8,719 nucleotides of DNA from Kocuria sp. p3-SID1428 (lineage in GTDB: Bacteria > Actinomycetota > Actinomycetes > Actinomycetales > Micrococcaceae), in contig NZ_JALXVH010000076.1 of NCBI RefSeq assembly GCF_025149945.1, positions 1-8,719 on the forward strand, in the 5' to 3' direction. The notes beneath the pieces are model-generated. The model did no database searches. It saw only the letters and a program-made list of their open reading frames with translations, and was not told the origin of the DNA. Shown one piece after another: positions 6,818 through 8,719 of the stretch (the stretch's first letter is position 1; each line of letters begins with the position of its first letter). A program made the translations under genes and the position numbers.

Positions 6818-7421
6818 GGTCGAGCATCAGGACGTCGGAGCGGATCCAGCTCATGACGGAATCCAGGCCCTCGTCCGTCTTCAGGTTGGTGAACGCGAAG
6901 GGCTTGTCCTTGCGGAAGACCTTGGAATCGGCCTCCATGACCTCCAGGTCCGCGCCGACGTGCGGGGCGAGATCCGTCTTGTTGATCACGAACAGGTCCG
7001 ACTTGATCATGCCCTGCCCCGCCTTGCGCGGGATCTTCTCACCCTGGGCGACGTCGACGATGTAGATCGAGAAGTCCACCAGCTCGGGGCTGAACGTCGC
7101 CGAGAGGTTGTCTCCGCCGGATTCCACGAAGATGAGGCGCACGTCCGGCAGGCGCCGCTTGAGCTCCTCGATCGCGGCCTCGTTCATGGACGTGTCCTCG
7201 CGGATCGCCGTGTGCGGGCAGCCGCCCGTCTCCAGGCCGATGATCCGCTCCTCCGGCAGCACCGACTCGCGGGCCAGGATCTTGGCGTCCTCGATGGTGT
7301 AGATGTCGTTCGTGATCGCGGCCATCGAGATCTCCTGGCTCATCGCACGCGTCAGGCGCTCGATCAGCTGGGTCTTCCCGGCGCCCACGGGGCCTCCGAT
7401 GCCGATGATGACGGGGTCCAT
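6810..7421 (-). CDS. ureG: Urease accessory GTPase UreG
   Basis: SIMIBI-class GTPase that drives nickel delivery to urease, 203 residues, cytoplasmic. Visible motifs are the P-loop GGPVGAGKT (9-17), the nickel/zinc-binding CPH (68-70, in [10 protein letters not shown]), ESGGDNL (100-106) and the guanine-specificity motif NKTD (147-150). The protein has no His-rich N-terminal stretch, so nickel storage would not be its role. The start ATG at 7419-7421 has an excellent Shine-Dalgarno (minus strand AGGAGGA, 7431-7437) at nine bases. It lies 67 bases after ureF, the only real gap inside this set of accessory genes, and overlaps ureD by eight bases. It is the most conserved gene of the window and looks intact. 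Confidence 0.98.
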   Translation of the reverse strand: MDPVIIGIGGPVGAGKTQLIERLTRAMSQEISMAAITNDIYTIEDAKILARESVLPEERIIGLETGGCPHTAIREDTSMNEAAIEELKRRLPDVRLIFVESGGDNLSATFSPELVDFSIYIVDVAQGEKIPRKAGQGMIKSDLFVINKTDLAPHVGADLEVMEADSKVFRKDKPFAFTNLKTDEGLDSVMSWIRSDVLMLDLD

Positions 7422-7464
7422 GGCTTCTTCTCCTCCTGCATTGCTGTCTGTGCTTCGTGTCTTG

Positions 7465-7483
7465 TCGGCGCACCCGGCGCCGA
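7465..7483. other. Perfect GC-rich hairpin in the ureF-ureG gap
   Basis: The arms TCGGCGC (7465-7471) and GCGCCGA (7477-7483) are perfectly complementary, with a five-base loop. The hairpin lies six bases after the ureF stop and well before the ureG ribosome site (7431-7437). There is no T-tract, so it is unlikely to be a full terminator. It could stabilise or mark the 3' end of an upstream transcript, or be a chance product of high GC. Confidence 0.35.
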
Positions 7484-7488
7484 GCGCA

Positions 7489-8199
7489 TCAGCTCATGAA
7501 GAGCCGAGCGCGCTGACGCTCGTGGTGCATCTGCGCGATCTCCAGCCCCGGGGCGATCGCACCCAGGTCCTCGCGCTCCAGTCCCCGGGAGACCTCGACG
7601 GCCCGGCGGGTCCAGTCCTGCGCAGCGCGGATGATGCGCTGCCCAGCGCTCTGTCCCAGGGGGATGCCGCGCACCGCGTTCTGGGTCAGAGAGGTCGCCG
7701 TGGCCTGGACGTGGGCCGCCACGGCGGTGTCCTGATCGAGCCCCAGCTCGCGGGCGAGGACTCCCCAGACGACGGCCTGATGGCCCTGCATGCGTCCGGC
7801 CTCGACCTCCGCCGCGCAGTGCAGCGTCCACGGTCCCGGATAGGACGCCGCGCCGATGCTCAGCAGACGACGGCCCATGGTGATGCCGCCGTCGCGCACC
7901 TGCTGCGGCAGCGCCTGGACGGTCGCCAGCTCGTCCAGGTCGACGACCGCCTCCACCTCGTGCGCGGCGTAGACCAGGCGGATGGCCAGAGCATCCGTGT
8001 AGGTCAGCTGCTGATCGGCGAACATCTGCAGCCACTCGGCGAAGCTGCCCTCGTCGTGGATCTGCCCCCTCTGCATGTAGGTCTCGAATCCCAGCGACTG
8101 GCTGAACGCGCCGGTCGGCAGGGCCGAGTCCGTGAGCTGCATCAGACTCAGCAGCGGATCCGGCCCGGACGCCGCCGCGATGATCGGTGCCGCCCTCAT
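7489..8199 (-). CDS. ureF: Urease accessory protein UreF
   Basis: All-helical scaffold, 236 residues. It bridges UreD and UreG and regulates the GTPase during urease maturation. The family signature [20 protein letters not shown] spans residues 19-38, and the C-terminus [20 protein letters not shown] is the usual UreF ending (P-x-L-x-I-x-x-M-x-H-E-x-x-x-x-R-L-F-x-S), which contacts UreD and UreG. The ATG at 8197-8199 follows the ureE stop directly (TAGATG, no spacer), and the nearest GGAG is about 13 bases away. Initiation is therefore probably by termination-reinitiation from ureE. Length is typical and no residues appear to be missing. Confidence 0.96.
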   Translation of the reverse strand: MRAAPIIAAASGPDPLLSLMQLTDSALPTGAFSQSLGFETYMQRGQIHDEGSFAEWLQMFADQQLTYTDALAIRLVYAAHEVEAVVDLDELATVQALPQQVRDGGITMGRRLLSIGAASYPGPWTLHCAAEVEAGRMQGHQAVVWGVLARELGLDQDTAVAAHVQATATSLTQNAVRGIPLGQSAGQRIIRAAQDWTRRAVEVSRGLEREDLGAIAPGLEIAQMHHERQRARLFMS

Positions 8200-8691
8200 C
8201 TAGTGCGTGTGCTCCGCGTGGCGGAAGGGCTCGGGCATGACCCTCTCCTGGCGCTCGAACGGAATGCCGTGATGCACCAGGAAGTCCTCGACGGTGTGGT
8301 CGTAGCGCACCACCATGACCTCCGCGCCGTACGGGCTCTGCGCGTCGAAGAACTGCGCCGGCAGGTGCCGGTTGCCCAGGCTGTGCGCGGCGAAGGCCAT
8401 CTCCACGATGCTGCGCGCCGCGATCACCAGGACGTCCGTGGGCAGCAGCGAGACCACCACGGCATTGCCGTCGGCCTCCTCGCCCTCGACGGCCAGGATG
8501 TCGCCGTCGCCCAGATCGGCGCTGCCGCGGGGCAGGCGCAGCCCGATCTCCCGGTCGTGGTCGGTGCGCACACGCTGGATGCGCTTGGACAGATCCTCGT
8601 CCGCCAGGACCACGCGCTCGACGTGCCGCCGCCCCACCAGGGCGCGCCCGGCCTCGTCGTTCATGCTGCCGAGCAGCTCGGTCACGATCAT
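8200..8691 (-). CDS. ureE: Urease accessory nickel chaperone UreE
   Basis: Nickel-binding metallochaperone, 163 residues, expected to work as a dimer that hands Ni2+ to UreG. The N-terminal domain (about 1-75) is followed by the metal-binding domain with HSLGNRHLPAQF, containing His103 and His109 and the family core GNRH. The tail ends in HAEHTH, three His in six residues, a short version of the long His-rich tails of some UreE proteins, so some extra nickel binding is possible but not large storage. The ATG at 8689-8691 has a GAGAGGAG ribosome site (minus strand, 8700-8707) eight bases upstream, close to the window edge. The stop TAG abuts the ureF start. The upstream genes of the operon, probably ureC and others, would lie beyond position 8719. 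Confidence 0.95.
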   Translation of the reverse strand: MIVTELLGSMNDEAGRALVGRRHVERVVLADEDLSKRIQRVRTDHDREIGLRLPRGSADLGDGDILAVEGEEADGNAVVVSLLPTDVLVIAARSIVEMAFAAHSLGNRHLPAQFFDAQSPYGAEVMVVRYDHTVEDFLVHHGIPFERQERVMPEPFRHAEHTH

Positions 8692-8719
8692 CGCCGCGAC
8701 TCCTCTCGTCGTCGGTCCT

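Noticed and set aside
7422..7488. Nickel-cobalt riboswitch or other metal-sensing RNA in the ureF-ureG gap
   Set aside because: The gap is only 67 bases and holds a single simple hairpin and a ribosome site. There is not enough structure for a riboswitch.

Overview
This is a high-GC window with strong Shine-Dalgarno sequences, frequent GTG/TTG starts and tightly overlapping genes. It looks like a chromosomal segment of an actinobacterium, probably in or near the Micrococcales; that placement is an impression from protein style and GC content, not a computed result. There is one plus-strand gene at the left edge. Everything from about 990 to the right edge is read on the minus strand. No gap between genes is longer than about 155 bases. 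I see no tRNA, rRNA, CRISPR array, insertion sequence or integrase.

Layout from left to right. (1) 2-851, plus strand: a multi-pass membrane protein of the DUF1648 type, split by an apparent one-base frameshift near 300-320. (2) 867-930: a long imperfect palindrome in the convergent gap. (3) 993-4772, minus strand: a four-gene cassette transcribed as methyltransferase, FecCD-type permease, lipoprotein substrate-binding protein and ABC ATPase. The last three are tightly coupled: 10 bases separate permease and binding protein, and a GTGA overlap joins binding protein and ATPase. (4) 4844-4899: a second copy of the same kind of palindrome. (5) 4928-8691, minus strand: the distal part of a urease operon, transcribed ureE-ureF-ureG-ureD followed by a urea transporter of the UT family. 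The structural genes ureABC are not in the window; the order suggests they lie just beyond the right edge.

How the genes work together. The urea transporter brings in urea. UreE, UreF, UreG and UreD assemble the nickel centre of urease: UreE donates Ni, UreG is the GTPase, and UreF and UreD are the scaffold. The ABC cassette imports some metal chelate or cofactor-like ligand. Its substrate cannot be read from sequence. The main candidates are a chelated metal (iron, or nickel given the urease neighbour) or a cofactor such as coenzyme F420-0, because the binding protein resembles my memory of the proposed actinobacterial F420-0 ABC family. The cassette is headed by a SAM-dependent methyltransferase with an unusual His/Cys-bearing N-terminal extension, and it is bracketed by the two related palindromes. 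That bracketed cassette is the most interesting part of the window.
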